A stretch of DNA of 64,000 bases from Owenia fusiformis (GCA_903813345.2 CAIIXF020000009.1:35891759-35955758), one strand, 5' to 3'; positions 25,266 through 37,281 are shown, counted from the first letter of the stretch. Numbers and translations are program-made. Notes: a model not told the origin generated them from the sequence alone.

Positions 25266-25635
25266 GGCGTTATTTAGAACAAAACCATACCTTTTTAAAT
25301 GGACTATATAGTCATACCTTTTGGCGGATGGATATGGAACCTCACATTAGAACTTGAATTTTGTGATTTTTTTCAATAATTTACCGTAGTGACACCATAA
25401 CGTATCATAACTTCCGGAAATGAATGCCTTTCGGAAAATTTTGGGGAATATTTTCACTTAGTTTACATTTCTTGTATAACTGTACTTATTGTTGATCGGA
25501 CGGAAAGATAAGCTGATGTAGTTACACTAGGGTTCGTTAGCTACCATTGGGAAGGCACGTGAGGGTCCCATTCATCAGGTAACACTTATATGTCGAAGTT
25601 AAGTTCTTGCTATTTTTACCATGAAACCGACAGTA

Positions 25636-26162
25636 GCCTTGCAACAGTCACACATTTGCAAGAGTCTAAAATTTCCACAAATCATCTTACCTTACCAAGG
25701 AACAACGAAGGAGAACGAAAATGTGTACTTCTTGCATTGTTAGAGTATAATAAAGCTCAAACCATTGTGAATTCTAAATATTTCATGTCCACCATTTTGT
25801 TTCCTGGAACTATTTTTTAGTCCAGAGTTATCTTCATTCATGTTTCCATTGTTTATCATTCATAAAGCCTCTATCATGTATCTATCATGATAATTACACT
25901 GTAATAGATAAAACATACAAGTGATAATCCATGCCACTTGGTGTAGTCACAAAACTTGCATGAGGATTAATCAGGAAGTCTAGAAGTAGTTCCGGCAAAC
26001 AAAATGTGGACATGAAATATTTGGAATTTACAATGGTTTGAGGTTTATTATACTCTAACAATGCAAGAAGTGCACATTTTCATGCTCCTTCGTTGTTCCT
26101 GGGAAAGGTAAGATGATTTGTGGAAATTTTAGACTCTTGCAAATGTGTGACTGTTGCAAGGC
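25636..26162. mobile_element. 527-bp Tc1/mariner-type MITE nested in the right arm
   Basis: GCCTTGCAACAGTCACACAT at the left end is inverted at 26143-26162, with arms of about 230 bp (through AATCATCTTACC and TTAGAGTATAATAAA). TA is present on both sides (25634-25635 and 26163-26164). The opposite arm of the host element (near 23068-23092) shows the unoccupied sequence with a single TA, so the TA duplication is proved internally. Confidence 0.9.
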
Positions 26163-26831
26163 TACTCCTTGAAACTTTCAAAAATTAGCCTCACTTCGCA
26201 CTCTTCATGCTAGCTTTGGGGATCCATGCACCTCCAATTCATAGTTTGGAAAAATGCGTTTATGTGTGATGTTAACTTTGACATGTTTCATTAGTCAAGA
26301 TACACAATTCATATACAAGGTAAACAGATTTTAAAAACATGTGTCTTTATCAAAAAAATATGGCAGTCATTTTTTGTACTTATTATTTAATATAGCGTCG
26401 CCTTAACATGATTTGAAGATTCAAGTTCTGACAACAATGGCAGTTTCCTTGCCTTTTTTCTTCTCTACTGAGAATTTGATTTTTTTAGCAAATCCCCAAA
26501 GTATCAAAGCCTTAAATTTGTGGGGTTATTTTGAGAAACAAATGTCCTAAATATCAAAAAGCCTCAAAATAACCCCACATTTATGGGGGTAGTAAAAATC
26601 ATACTCATAGTCTATTGACTCTCGATTCGTCATTATTGGAGTCATATCTAAATCCAATAAGACAAATCAAGAGTCCTTTAAAGGGCTAAGTAAAACCCTA
26701 AAATGGCAGATTTACAAAAATTCATGTAGATAGCACCAAAATGACAAGTTATAAGGTTTATATACATTGTCCATGTTTTTTCCAGATACTAGTTGTAGAT
26801 GTTACACAAATCAGTAAGACAGACATAAGAA

Positions 26832-29800
26832 ATGTATCGACTACACACAGGACTACAGCTGTATAGCCTTGGCTCCCATAATATACGACCTTCAGTTAGC
26901 AACCTCATCCAGTGTATTAGTACAAGTCATAACATTCTTGCTAGCCAGAAAGCAAAGCCAACTCAGAATAGAGGTACAAAGACTGCAAAGAGCCGATCAT
27001 CTCAGACAAATAAAACGCTAAGTGCTAAAAAGCTGCATAATCGAGACTTTTCCGCAATACAAAGATCTGTACAAGATTTTGATGAGGCTTTTACCAGAAA
27101 AGAGGAATCTGATTCATTTGGTAGTTTGCGTAAAGCATCTGCAAAAGATGTTGTTGTTAGCAAACAATCTACATTAAAAGATTTAGAAAATGAAGTTCCT
27201 AGTGTGAAATGGAAAGAAGTTTCAACTAAAGACTTTCAGCCCAAAAATATAACTAGTACAACAAAATCCATAACCAAGGCCTCAAATGCCAAACCTGGAG
27301 GAAGTAGAAATGATGATTTTAATAACTATATAGACTCAATGAGTAAGAAACTCCAGATCAAAGATGATGTTATACAGAGAACTAATTTACAGCATCCTAA
27401 AGCCAGGACCAGGGGAGTGAAGATAACAGTACCTGAAGATAAGGATGAAGATGCATATGAGAGGAAGTTAGTTGACTGCATAAACAGTGAGAAAGATGAA
27501 CAAGATATAGCAGAAATATTTGGTGTCCTAAATGAAGACATTCATAAATCCATGGGTGAATCGACAGGCCTGTAAGTTCTTTTTATTGACAATAAGATTT
27601 TGATTTTTGAATCATAAATTAGTAATCTCACTCAGTGATGCAAAAGTGTTTTTCCATACTCAGGTGTTCACTAGCATCTTATCCAAATTTGCTCCCACAT
27701 TTGCCTAAACTACGTTATAGAAATAAAACCTTCCATCATTGTAAAATCGCATATCAAAAAAGGAGTGGAAATTTTGAGCTTTCCTGTTTCTCGGTTTAGA
27801 TGGTGTCAGCCTTAAGATAACAACTTCCTTTAAATTCTTGCATCTAAGTCACTGTCCCAATAGCTATATAGGGGTTATGCACTGGGAGGTTTTGGATACA
27901 GGGAATATCCCGAGGGATATACAATATATCTTCCCGAGGGACCGAAGGGACCGAGGGAAGATGTATTTTATATCCCAAGGAATATTCCAGGTATCCAAAC
28001 CGACCGTGCATAACTGGTGTATCTCATACTTGAGTGGGTTTAGGGTAGATTCAACCTTTTCCACCTTTTTCAAATGACAAGATATTTATTACGTAATATT
28101 CTTTTTGTTCAATATAATGAAATTGTAACATTTAAACTTAAAAATTAAATTTTAAAATTAGAAAATTAAAACTTTTGATATTTAAACTTTTTTAAACTTT
28201 TGAAAATTTCCCGGGAGCGGGATGGATATATTATATCTGCCCGCATTTGGCCTGGAGCGGGACATATACAATATATCCTGCCCGCTCCTCAGATACGATA
28301 TATATTCACGGGTGATATCTACCCCAAACCCACTCAAGTATGAGATACATCCTGATATCATCCTGTTTTCAGTGAACACCTATCGAGCCACGAAAATGTG
28401 TTCACTGTAGGAAGGTGGTCACTTCACAATTTTATATATAAGTCAATGGAGCATGTGCTGAGAAGGAGTGTTCACTAGAAACAGGTCCTCAGTAGTGAAT
28501 TGTTTTTCCTAATATTTCCTGTGTTAAGGAGAGAAAGGGGGCTCCCTATGCCTCACTCCTTTCCTTTAAGTGCCTCTCCACTCCTATGGACAAATAATTA
28601 TTAACTAAATGAATCATGAATTATTGAAATGCTGTTCCAGGGATGTAGAGTACAAGGGGAAGGACACTGAAAACATGGATGAAGATCCAGAGAGTAGGCC
28701 ATACCTGCGGCTGTCTAAATATGATCGCCGTCACACACAACACTATTACCTCATGAAGATGTTTAATGCAATACGAGCCAAGGATGTAAGTACATAGCAT
28801 TATGATGATCTACTACTTAACTTACTGATAAATTGGCAAATACATTCAAGGTGAACTAAGAAGTATACTCCGTGGGTCAAATAAGGGAACTTTTTAAATG
28901 TTCAGTCGCCAACCAATCAGGGAGAACTTAACTCTAACAGGAACTTTTTAAATGTTCAATAGTCAATCAAAAATATTAAAACAATCTGCAAAATTATTGG
29001 ATATTATAATTTTAACAAAGAAATGTTGATATCGAAATTGGGGAAAATGACCATACAATCAAACCTGTTGACCAGACCTCAGAAATGTATAAGCAATATA
29101 CATTAAGGGGTTTCATTAGCAGCAGGCAACAGGCAATTTTAATTGGTTGTTTTCACAAAATCGCCTGTTGTTTAAGGGACTTTTCAACTTTTCCATGTTA
29201 AATTCATGATTTCCATTAATTTTGCCTGTTGTTTTCATTTATTTAGCCTATTGTGAGAAATTCTAGTGAACCCTCAGTACATGTACAGTATGTGGATTAA
29301 TGTTAAATTCCAGCTTAAGAAGGCTATCAGTGTACTAGAGGTAGACATGTTAGAGAAAGACAGAGTTATGCCTAGTAGGTACCACTTCACCATGCTAATT
29401 ACAGCCTGTGGCAAAATTGGCTACATGGAAAAGGCATTCCAGCTCTATAACAAGGTAAGGGCATTTGCTTTTGGCAGTCTTGATTGCTCATTAGAGCCAC
29501 TGAGTGTTGCACAATGGCATATCCCTGATGAAATTATTTTGACTATTAAGCATGAACTATTGAGGTTTCCCGAAATCAGGAAGACATGATTGATTAACGA
29601 TTTAGCATAATTTACTCAGGTTTGCCATAAAAAGGTGAAAATGTGGCATATAATATATACAGGGTGTCCCGAAAGTATGGGGCCCCCCTAGGCAGACATA
29701 TTCCAGTCTCCTCATAGTATGTGTCATATGTCATTTTAAGCTTATCCAAAGTTACATTGATTTGCCAAGTATCATGGTTTAACTCCCAAATGGGAAAAAG

Positions 29801-32800
29801 TTACAGGCATTTCAAAATTTAGTGTTTGGTCAAAATTAAGTTCAATTTTACATCAAATCACTAGTCAATGTGTCCTCCCAGGCCATCTTAATTCAGCAAT
29901 TCTTTTCGGGTCGGAATTGATATTGAGTTGGAAAAAGAGAATGGTGAGGGTAGAAACTCTAAGAAAACTCTTCTAAAGTCCCTTAACAGGTTTTAAGAGG
30001 GTTATAAAATTCCACACCCCTATTTTAAGCGCTTTTAAGGTCATATCTGAAAATAATTTCTGCTGTTAACATGGCCAAGGGGGGACACATTGACTAGTAA
30101 TGTGGCGTAAAATTTAACTTTGTTTTGACAAAACACTAACTTTTAAAATGACTGTAACTTTTTCCCATTTGGGAGTTAAACCATGATACTTGGTAAATCG
30201 ATGTAACTTTGGATAAGCTTTAAAATGATATATGACACATACTATGAGGACACTGGAATATGTCTGCCTAGGGGGGGGCCCATACTTTCGGGACACCCTG
30301 TAGAGTCATATGAGAAAAACTTTCTTGTACTCATACCTGTGCAGTATCAGCTATTCTTGATTCACTTTGATAATGTTTCTTTATCTTGTCGACTTTATAG
30401 GGAAAAATTATCAAAGCTCATCCAGAATGGATGATCTTGCACAGGTACTCCTACAAGAACCTCTTTATTAACTTGGGTGATAAAAAATACATTTGTCAAT
30501 AATAAGTGCCACATACTTGTGAAATATATGTCTGTGAATTCTGGTATAAAACAATGTCTGAATGTTGTTTACTGTTTAAGAAATTCAACATAAGATTTCT
30601 TTCATTATTTTTCTTTTTATGTGACATAATAATCTATTTATTATTTTGATTAAAGAAAGTTTATTCATTAAATTCAATTACCAACTTTTCATCAATAAGT
30701 AATCAAAAGATAAGAAGAAGGAATAAATGACATTATTTTATCACTGTCATATTCCTCACTCTCTGATGGGTCCATGTCCTTCACATGACTAACAAATAAA
30801 TAGCGATATCCACCAGTCCGATTTAGTCCAGACTAAAACTAAACTAAAACTAAACTGTAATTTGTTATGATTCATAAGACATCAAAAGTTTGTTATTCCA
30901 TTAATGGGAGTGAGGAATATGACAGTGAATAATAAAACAAATATTTAATTCTATTTTCTGTGAATACCTGTGTCACTTTCACCTCAATAGATTTAGATAT
31001 TTGTATAATATCCAGAAAATTAATATAAGACATACATTTATTTAATTGTATTATATTACATTTTGCATAATTGCATTGCAACTTTTGCACAGCCTGCCCC
31101 AGAAATAAATTATGGGGAAGAAAATTGCAACTTTCTATGGTGTCAGAAATAAAAATGAGCAGATTCTCAAATAAATCCATTCATGGAACTCGAGTGATCC
31201 TTTATGTAAAAAACTGAGCATGACTCAAATTGAAATTGAAAATTAAAATGACTCAAAATGTTTTTAAAATTGATCAGTTAAGACCATTTGGGTAAGTTAC
31301 TGGTCCTGCAATTTAAAATGACAACATTTGTGCAACTCAAGTCAGATTTACAAAAGTGCCAAAATTTGGATTTGCAATGTATTTACATAATGGCTTGTCA
31401 AGAATTGCATCAAGATATCTTGAGTATTTAGACTGACATCACCAGGCTCCCCAAATTGAAAGCAGTAACACAGGGATATTATAATTGTGTTTAGGCCCGT
31501 AGCCAGGATTTGCCAAGGGGGGGGGTTCACTTTTTGGAAAATTCCGGGGGGGTTCACTTTTGACAATTTTGTTCCAAAAATGGCCAAAATTACTTAAAAA
31601 GTGCTCAGAATGGTGAAAAACTGCATGATTTTGAAAGAATTTTTGGTTGGGGGGGGGGGGGGGTTGCTCAAACCCTTCGAACCCCCCCCCCCCCTGGCTA
31701 CGGGCCTGGTGTTGATTGCATATCATCACTTAGACATTGTTACATTTCTACTGGCTGCACAGAAATTCAAACACCATTATCCAATAAACAAACCATCACT
31801 GTCAAAATTTATATCAGAATAATTAATTTGATGTGTACAAGTAGTATTCATTGATTGATTAATTGATTTATTCATATTGAACTTGCTGTCTATCACTGTC
31901 TATTCAAATCAATACAACAATGTACAAGTTGTATGTAGCCTGCAGCTGTGACATGTTCCCTGACATATGTGATTTATTTTCTCGCAATTAGAATAATTAA
32001 GTCTTACTTGTACTGAGTTTTACGTTCAGGAGCATATGAAGGAGATATAGCTCAGTGGTAGAGCAATCGACTGCAGATCGATAGGTCCCTGGTTCAAATC
32101 CGGGTGTCTCCTCAATTTTTTAAATTTACATATTTTTACTATTTAAATTTTTTCATTTTATCTTTATTACGACACTGATATCAAGCTTAAATATATATGA
32201 CGTAGGTATAGCTCAGGGGTAGCTCAATAGAAGGATTAAATCCCTTAAATTAATAGGAAGTCCTGGTGTCTCCTAATACGTATTATATTTTATGGCCTTA
32301 TATTTACAGATGAAAGAACATGGTTTAATGCCAAGTGGACCAACTTATACCTCAATGTTCAATGCTTGTGCAAATTCACCATATAAGGATAAAGCACTGA
32401 AGCAGGTAACACTAGACACATTAAATGAATTTGAAATAAAATGATTAATATAATCACATTAAACCCAGCATAGGTTATGATCTAACAGCTTAAATATATC
32501 ATATATAAGTAAAAGATTACTTATTTGTATAAATAATATGTTGCTTTACATTGTATCCCCAAGAAAAAAGTGTGGTCATAAATCAATTATGAGTTTGATC
32601 AAATGTAATAATACCTAAATAAGGTGGACTATTGAATCATCATAACCTTTCTTGTAACCATTTCGGTTCTTGACTTTTTTATGTCACCGCCAGAACTTTT
32701 GTTGCTGTAGTTGGTGTTTGGCAGTTGGTGTTCAGCGTTTGGCATTCAGTGTCTGTAACAAAAGGCATATGGTAACATTTTGCATGTCAGTTGTTAATGC

Positions 32801-35800
32801 CCTGTTATATTTAAGGTGAGGTATCTGCATAATGCAATGCTTGAAAAGAGTGTTGAGATCCATCCCACTACATTTAAAGCAATCATGAAGTCATATGCTA
32901 TCACGGGGGACATGCAGGCAGCCTTTGCAACCATGGATGATATGAAGGTGAAAGGACATAAGTAAGCAATGGTTCAGATAAGAAACAACAAGGTTCAAAC
33001 CAAAATGATGAAAATAACATTTAATTTTTTAATTGATAATATCTGATGTGGATAAAGAAACATGGTGTAAAATTCTTATTTGGAACTTTGGATCTGAGAA
33101 GAAAAATTGAAGTTTAAGTTAATCTAATTATAAAAGATGTATGCATGTATTACTAATGATTTCTATATGTGTCTGTTTGCTTTGTACTCTCATGTTATCC
33201 TTTTGGACGTTTATTAAATAGAAATTTACATTCTTTGGCCTTATCAATTTTATGGCACTTTTGGTAAAGCGGTCTGTCTGAATCTAAGAAATGGACATGT
33301 TTACATGTACACACTAGATTGGTAATAATATATACTGTTTTCTACATTCTCTGTTCTTATGATTCATTCTATTCAGGTTGGATACAGAGTGTTTCAGTTT
33401 CCTACTCATGGCATGTATCTCTGATAAAGAAGCAGGTCTTAAACATGCAATAGAGGTGAGTACGACTTGACACATTTTCAAATATGTGTTATGGAGCTAG
33501 TCATCAACTGATGTATCCTTTAGCCTTATTGGACTTAACATTCTTTTATAAGTAGTAGTAAAAATCATATTTCATATGTATAATCAAATATCCATCCCTT
33601 CCAAAATTCCCTGCTAGAACCCCATATTCTCGAACTTTCCAAAGTCCCATGCAACCAGATAAAAGGGCTCTGGTAAACCAGAATAGTATTACTCTTCTAC
33701 AGTGTTTATGTTTCTTATGTTATATCATACAGTTCATATCCTTACACTTTTACAATACATATTCTTGAGTTTTACTTGTCTTGGGAAGATCTCAAAAGTT
33801 CAGAGTCCAAATCCCATTCCCTAAATGAAATTACCTTTCTTTTGTATCCGGTATTGATTTTTCAAAAGTTTCCCTTATGTGCCATTGTACTTATGCTCCA
33901 TTGACTTGATATAGCTTAGTTAGCAGATTATTGTAATAATATATGGTTTAATCTCTACAGTTAATGAGAGTTCATCCGTAAATATAATTAATGATATGAA
34001 TAAAGAATGATGATTAACCGACACAACTGTGAAGTTCTTATTACCCTAACCATATAATACAAAACTTATATTACAGTCGATTAGGCTTAACGATTATCTT
34101 CATTATTCATAACATTTTCATAGACTATTAGGTTAATATCTTCAAGGACATCTATCATTACATGAATAATGGTTGTTAATCCAGGTTTGGCGAGCTATGA
34201 GAAAGAGAAAGTTGACACCTGAAGGTTATCAGTACAATCTACTCCTTAGAGCAGCCAGAGATTGCGGACTGGGCACCCCTGAGTTTGCAAATACACTCAT
34301 CAAAAAAATTAGCGGGAAACCACAAAACGCAACACTCCAAACACCTGCGATGTTAACTGGGATGGATGGAAATCAACTTTTACAAATCACAGCCCTAAAT
34401 GTAGAAATGGAAACCCCCACAGAACATAAGGAGAACAATGAAAGTGCACTGGAAACTAGAGTGATTAAAGATGACAACACAAATTCTAAACCATGGTGGA
34501 AAGTCAAAAAGGAGAAGTATGAAGCAGAAGCCATACACAAACTTTTAAACAGTGAAACAGCACTCCAAGCCCAACCCCATGTAATATCAGGCAAAATGCC
34601 AAATATTTTAAACCCAAGTGGAAAATTCCGTGATGTCATATCACTGGATAGAATTGAAACACCTCAGGACAGGCTCATGCTGCTAGGGGGTATGAGTGGT
34701 TTTCTATCACATATGTCAGTAGATGGTGCAAAGCCAGATATCAAAACATTTAGTCAGTTATTGGAACTAATTCCCTCAGATACCCATATAGAGAAGGAAC
34801 TCCTAGCAAATATGAAACAGATGCAGGTACATCCAGATGTTGACTTTCTTAACTTGCTTATAATGAAACGCAACAGGAGAAAGGACTACAAAGGTGCTCA
34901 AGTAAGTATAGATTGTTGAGGGGGTTGAAATGGTCAGAGAGCAGTGAGAGGAGGTTATGTTGAAGGAGTATGGTCTCATGTTGAAGGGGGTAAATGTGGT
35001 AATAAAGTGGGTGGGGTTTAGTGGAAGGAGTAGATTCAAGGAGGTAGAGTTGAGTAGAGCGAAGGGCAGTGTAGGAATGCAAGTCGAATGGAGGTGGGAG
35101 GGAATATAGTGAGAAGGGATATCCATAGGGAAAGTTTCTGATGTGATCTTGTTCTTCCCAGATTTTGTCTCACCTTTACCATGTACACAATCCTAGTATA
35201 TTTAGTGGAATTTCTGGTAGTTTCAAACCTTTTTTGCAGAAAAGCTACTTTCTTCCACAGAAGATGTTCCTTTGTATGTTTTGAACAAAGTTATTCTTCT
35301 CATATTCTTCACATTTAAATAAATCATATCAGTTTAGGTGGTGACATAATGTTATAGTCTCGTACTTTTTGACGGTATTCAGCGTTTGGCAATTGGCATT
35401 TAGAGTCTGGCATCTGTAACAAATGGCAGGTTGTGACATTTTGCATGTTAATGCCTTGTTGAAGAATTGATGTGATTAATTTAAAATTATATGATCAAAT
35501 TGTCCTAAATTGTTTCACTGGTGTTCCAGGAGGTTTTCAATAGAATCACATCCAGTAAGAGGCTCACTCCCAACATAAGAACATTTGGTTGCCTAGTTAC
35601 CAGAACTCTGGATGTTGTTACATTGGACAACTTCATTCAACTTCTGAAGGTGAGTGTTTGATATTAAAGCTTTTGAAAAAACAGAGAATTGTCTCAGTAA
35701 TCATGGGTCTTTCTAGCATGACCTAAGTCAATTAAATTGGATTTTGGAATGCCATAAACCTATGTAATATTCATTAATATAAGTGCATTTATATTTCTTC

Positions 35801-37281
35801 AAAATCATGAATCTTGGGGACGCAAAAAACCTGAAATACGAACACCTCCGAATGCTTTTAGCTGGTCCCAATGGCGTTCAGATAAGACAGGTTTTACCAT
35901 ATTTCAGGTTAATTTCCCCTGAACTATTTTTATTGCTCATTGATTTTGAAAATTGACATTTCTAGGAGTATGACATGAAGCCAAACTTACATATAATAAG
36001 CAATATAATCGTTGGTTGTGGTGACAACTTTCAACTCCTGCGTAAAGTGCTGGAACTGATGGTGGAATACAACATACAACCCCACTCTGGCATTCTTAGA
36101 GAATTGGAGAAGAAACGGGCCAAGGGGAAACAAATCTTGCTGAAAAAGGTGTGTATTATAGCTGTTTATTATTCCAAGGATATGAAGTAGCTGTTCATCC
36201 ATCCATTCGTTTGTCTGTCCAGTCAATAACTCAAATACCAGTTGCTGGATTGGATTCAAATTTTATAGGCTAAAGTATTATAGAGATAGAAATAGACCCC
36301 TGCCCAAGAAGGAGTTGTGAATATGGCCTCTCAATTTTTCCTATGCGAGTAGGTCATAGGTAGTTACCAGTTTTAGCCACCATGTGGCTTATTCGAGGGA
36401 AATAACATGGCAGGGTATTTCAAAGTTCTCTTAAACTTGAATATTCATCAGTTTTAGTAGTTCACTTTTCATATTACCCTTATTATATGTATCTGATAGT
36501 TGTACAAATTAAAATATGTCCCGTAAAAGAAAATATTATCTGCCCGACACAAGAAAAGATATTTCACTTTTTGTGATTTTACAACATGGGTGGGGTCTAT
36601 GGGGAATCTCCCCAACCTAGAAGTCACCTATTCAAAGAAAATTAAATTTTCAAAGTTGATAAACTCTTCAAAACCACGTTTCTAGATGTAATTCTACATG
36701 TAGATTCCAAATATGACATCAGTTTGACTGAATTTTAAATTTTTAATGATGTAAATCAAGATTATTTCAACTCGCATCTATAGTCTCAAAAAATATTCAA
36801 GTTCAAATTAATGATAATTCCTGAGGGGCATAGGGGCATAAAAATTTTCAAGATGGCTGCCATTTTTCACAAAAAATCAATAATTCAAATACCAGTCATG
36901 GAATTTGGTTCAAATTTTTATGCTGATGCCCGAGGGACATTAAGACTGCTCAAGATTGTTACTGAATTCAAAATGGCCACCATTTTTTTATTTTCCTTAT
37001 ATAAGTAGACCTTATTAGCAACACTTTACTGGCTTGCATTTATCAGGGTATTACATTTTCAGGAACAAGGGGAAAAGATGAGTGCCTTCCTATCTTCAAG
37101 GCAATGGGACAATGCCTACGAAATCTACATGTTGCGCTACAAAAGTTGGCTTCAGCAGATGGACCTACACCAATCTGAAGACCCCTTCAAATATATGAAA
37201 GAGGACCCCTTACCACCACAGCAATTAAACATTGATCCGGATGAATTGTTACCTGATGGACATGAAGTATCATTCACCTGA
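26832..37281 (+). CDS. PTCD1: PTCD1, mitochondrial pentatricopeptide-repeat protein (10 coding exons)
   Basis: Coding exons: 26832-27571, 28641-28785, 29314-29454, 32310-32405, 32816-32961, 33377-33455, 34185-34901, 35530-35649, 35966-36148, 37063-37281; all junctions are GT-AG and the phases join to an open frame of about 861 codons (human PTCD1 is 700). The start is fixed by an in-frame TAA at 26826-26828. The N-terminus is rich in K/R/S with almost no acidic residues, as in a mitochondrial presequence. Exons 3-7 carry tandem PPR units (for example YHFTMLITACGKIGYMEKAF and YTSMFNACANSPYKD). FSFLLMACISDKEAG followed by YNLLLRAARDCGLG closely matches the human protein across the exon 6/7 junction. 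Known role of the family: matrix protein acting on mitochondrial tRNA/rRNA processing and ribosome assembly. AATAAA at 37481 and 37574 are candidate poly(A) signals. Exon 1 is poorly conserved, so its internal limits rest on the open frame. Confidence 0.93.
27873..28350. repeat. Palindromic sequence in PTCD1 intron 1
   Basis: Two inverted structures lie together: GGTTATGCAC...TTTGGATAC...GATAT at 27873 pairs with its complement ending 28016, and CTCATACTTGAGTGGGTTTA (28023 on) is inverted at 28325-28345. The centre includes CCCGCTCC/GGAGCGGG pairs. Probably overlapping foldback MITEs; open frames here mirror each other on both strands. Confidence 0.7.
29105..29276. mobile_element. 174-bp CAGGGGTTTCATTAG family, copy A
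   Basis: AGGGGTTTCATTAGCAGCAG to TTCTAGTGAACCCT, in PTCD1 intron 2, ending 38 bp before exon 3. It matches copies B (46765) and C (48389). The flanks TACATT/TACATG may be a decayed 6-bp target duplication. Confidence 0.8.
29660..30300. mobile_element. 641-bp mariner-type foldback element
   Basis: CAGGGTGTCCCGAAAGTATG at 29660 is inverted at 30281-30300, with TA outside both ends (29658-29659 and 30301-30302). Arms of about 215 bp pair through GACACATACTATGAG and TTTTTCCCATTTGGGAGTTA. The ends resemble Tc1/mariner. No transposase; it lies in PTCD1 intron 3. Confidence 0.9.
30731..30938. mobile_element. ~208-bp MITE with 30-bp inverted ends
   Basis: ATTATTTTATCACTGTCATA then TTCCTCACTC at the left is inverted at 30906-30938 (GAGTGAGGAATATGACAGTG). 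The centre has an ACTAAAACTAAACTAAAACT short repeat. Confidence 0.65.
31492..31708. mobile_element. CAGGCCCGTAGCC element, copy 1
   Basis: AGGCCCGTAGCCAGG at the left and CCTGGCTACGGGCCTG at the right are inverted ends, and GTGTT occurs directly outside both (31487-31491 and 31709-31713). The inside has G- and C-runs around GAATGGTGAAAAACTGCATG. It is in PTCD1 intron 3. Confidence 0.88.
32041..32112 (+). tRNA. tRNA-Cys (GCA)
   Basis: A 72-nt cloverleaf: acceptor stem GGAGATA pairs with TGTCTCC (one G-U pair), D-arm GCTC...GAGC, anticodon stem ATCGA/TCGAT around loop CTGCAGA (anticodon GCA), T-arm CCTGG TTCAAAT CCGGG and discriminator T. The A box (TAGCTCAGTGG) and B box (GGTTCAAATCC) are intact. 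It lies in the sense direction inside PTCD1 intron 3, with a T-run (TTTTTT) just downstream acting as a probable Pol III terminator. Confidence 0.95.
32203..32274 (+). pseudogene. tRNA-like relic 90 bp downstream of tRNA-Cys
   Basis: TAGGTATAGCTCAGGGGTAG keeps the tRNA 5' half and A box, and the end keeps TGGTGTCTCCT like the neighbouring tRNA-Cys 3' acceptor strand. The middle has lost the cloverleaf: no anticodon stem and no B box. It is most simply a decayed tandem duplicate of the tRNA at 32041-32112. Confidence 0.7.
32678..32810. repeat. ~130-bp GTTTGGCATT...TGTAACAAATGGCA repeat, copy 1
   Basis: Shares TCAGCGTTTGGCATTCAGTG, TCTGTAACAAA-GGCA, ACATTTTGCATGT and TTAATGCC-TGTT with copies at 35337-35463, 49670-49805, 62405-62510 and, inverted, 42265-42410. 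Here it ends only about six bases before the PTCD1 exon 5 acceptor. Confidence 0.8.
35337..35463. repeat. ~130-bp repeat, copy 2
   Basis: In PTCD1 intron 7: GGTGACATAATGTTATAGTC at the start, then TCAGCGTTTGGCAATTGGCA and GCATGTTAATGCCTTGTT at the end. Confidence 0.8.
36345..36785. mobile_element. Second copy of the GATGCGAGTAG element, inverted
   Basis: Reverse-complement relative of 14692-15117: ATGCGAGTAGGTCATAGGTA at the left, AACTCGCATCTAT at the right and shared blocks such as AAAATATGTCCCGTAAAAGA. It lies in PTCD1 intron 9 between two related stretches (AATAACTCAAATACCAG at 36226 and AATAATTCAAATACCAG at 36880), suggesting insertion into an older repeat. Confidence 0.7.

Larger units (their letters stand above)
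22733..26590. mobile_element. 3.86-kb element with >600-bp inverted ends and 10-bp target duplication
   Basis: ACCCCCATAAATGTGGGGTT at 22734 is inverted at 26571-26590. The arms stay aligned through AACGCATTTTTCCAAACTAT, GGTGCATGGATCCCCAAAGC and on to CGGAAGTTATGATACG (23293) and its partner near 25400. Perfect 10-bp duplications AGTAAAAATC sit at 22723-22732 and 26591-26600, as for Mutator-type elements. The right arm is split by a 527-bp MITE (25636-26162). Between the arms are a LINE relic (23948-24803) and a copy of the repeat interrupted at 3.3 kb; no transposase is recognisable. The element ends about 240 bp upstream of the PTCD1 start. Confidence 0.85.

Noticed and set aside
27838-28410. 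Four overlapping 60-80 codon frames in PTCD1 intron 1
   Set aside because: They mirror each other across palindromic MITE sequence and read on both strands.
31348-31822. Proline- and glycine-rich open frames near 31.4-31.8 kb (and at 45.67-46.0 kb)
   Set aside because: They are translations of G and C homopolymers in the CAGGCCCGTAGCC elements.
34373-35126. Minus-strand frames over and beyond PTCD1 exon 7
   Set aside because: The first is antisense to a confirmed exon; the others lie in low-complexity AG-rich intron sequence.
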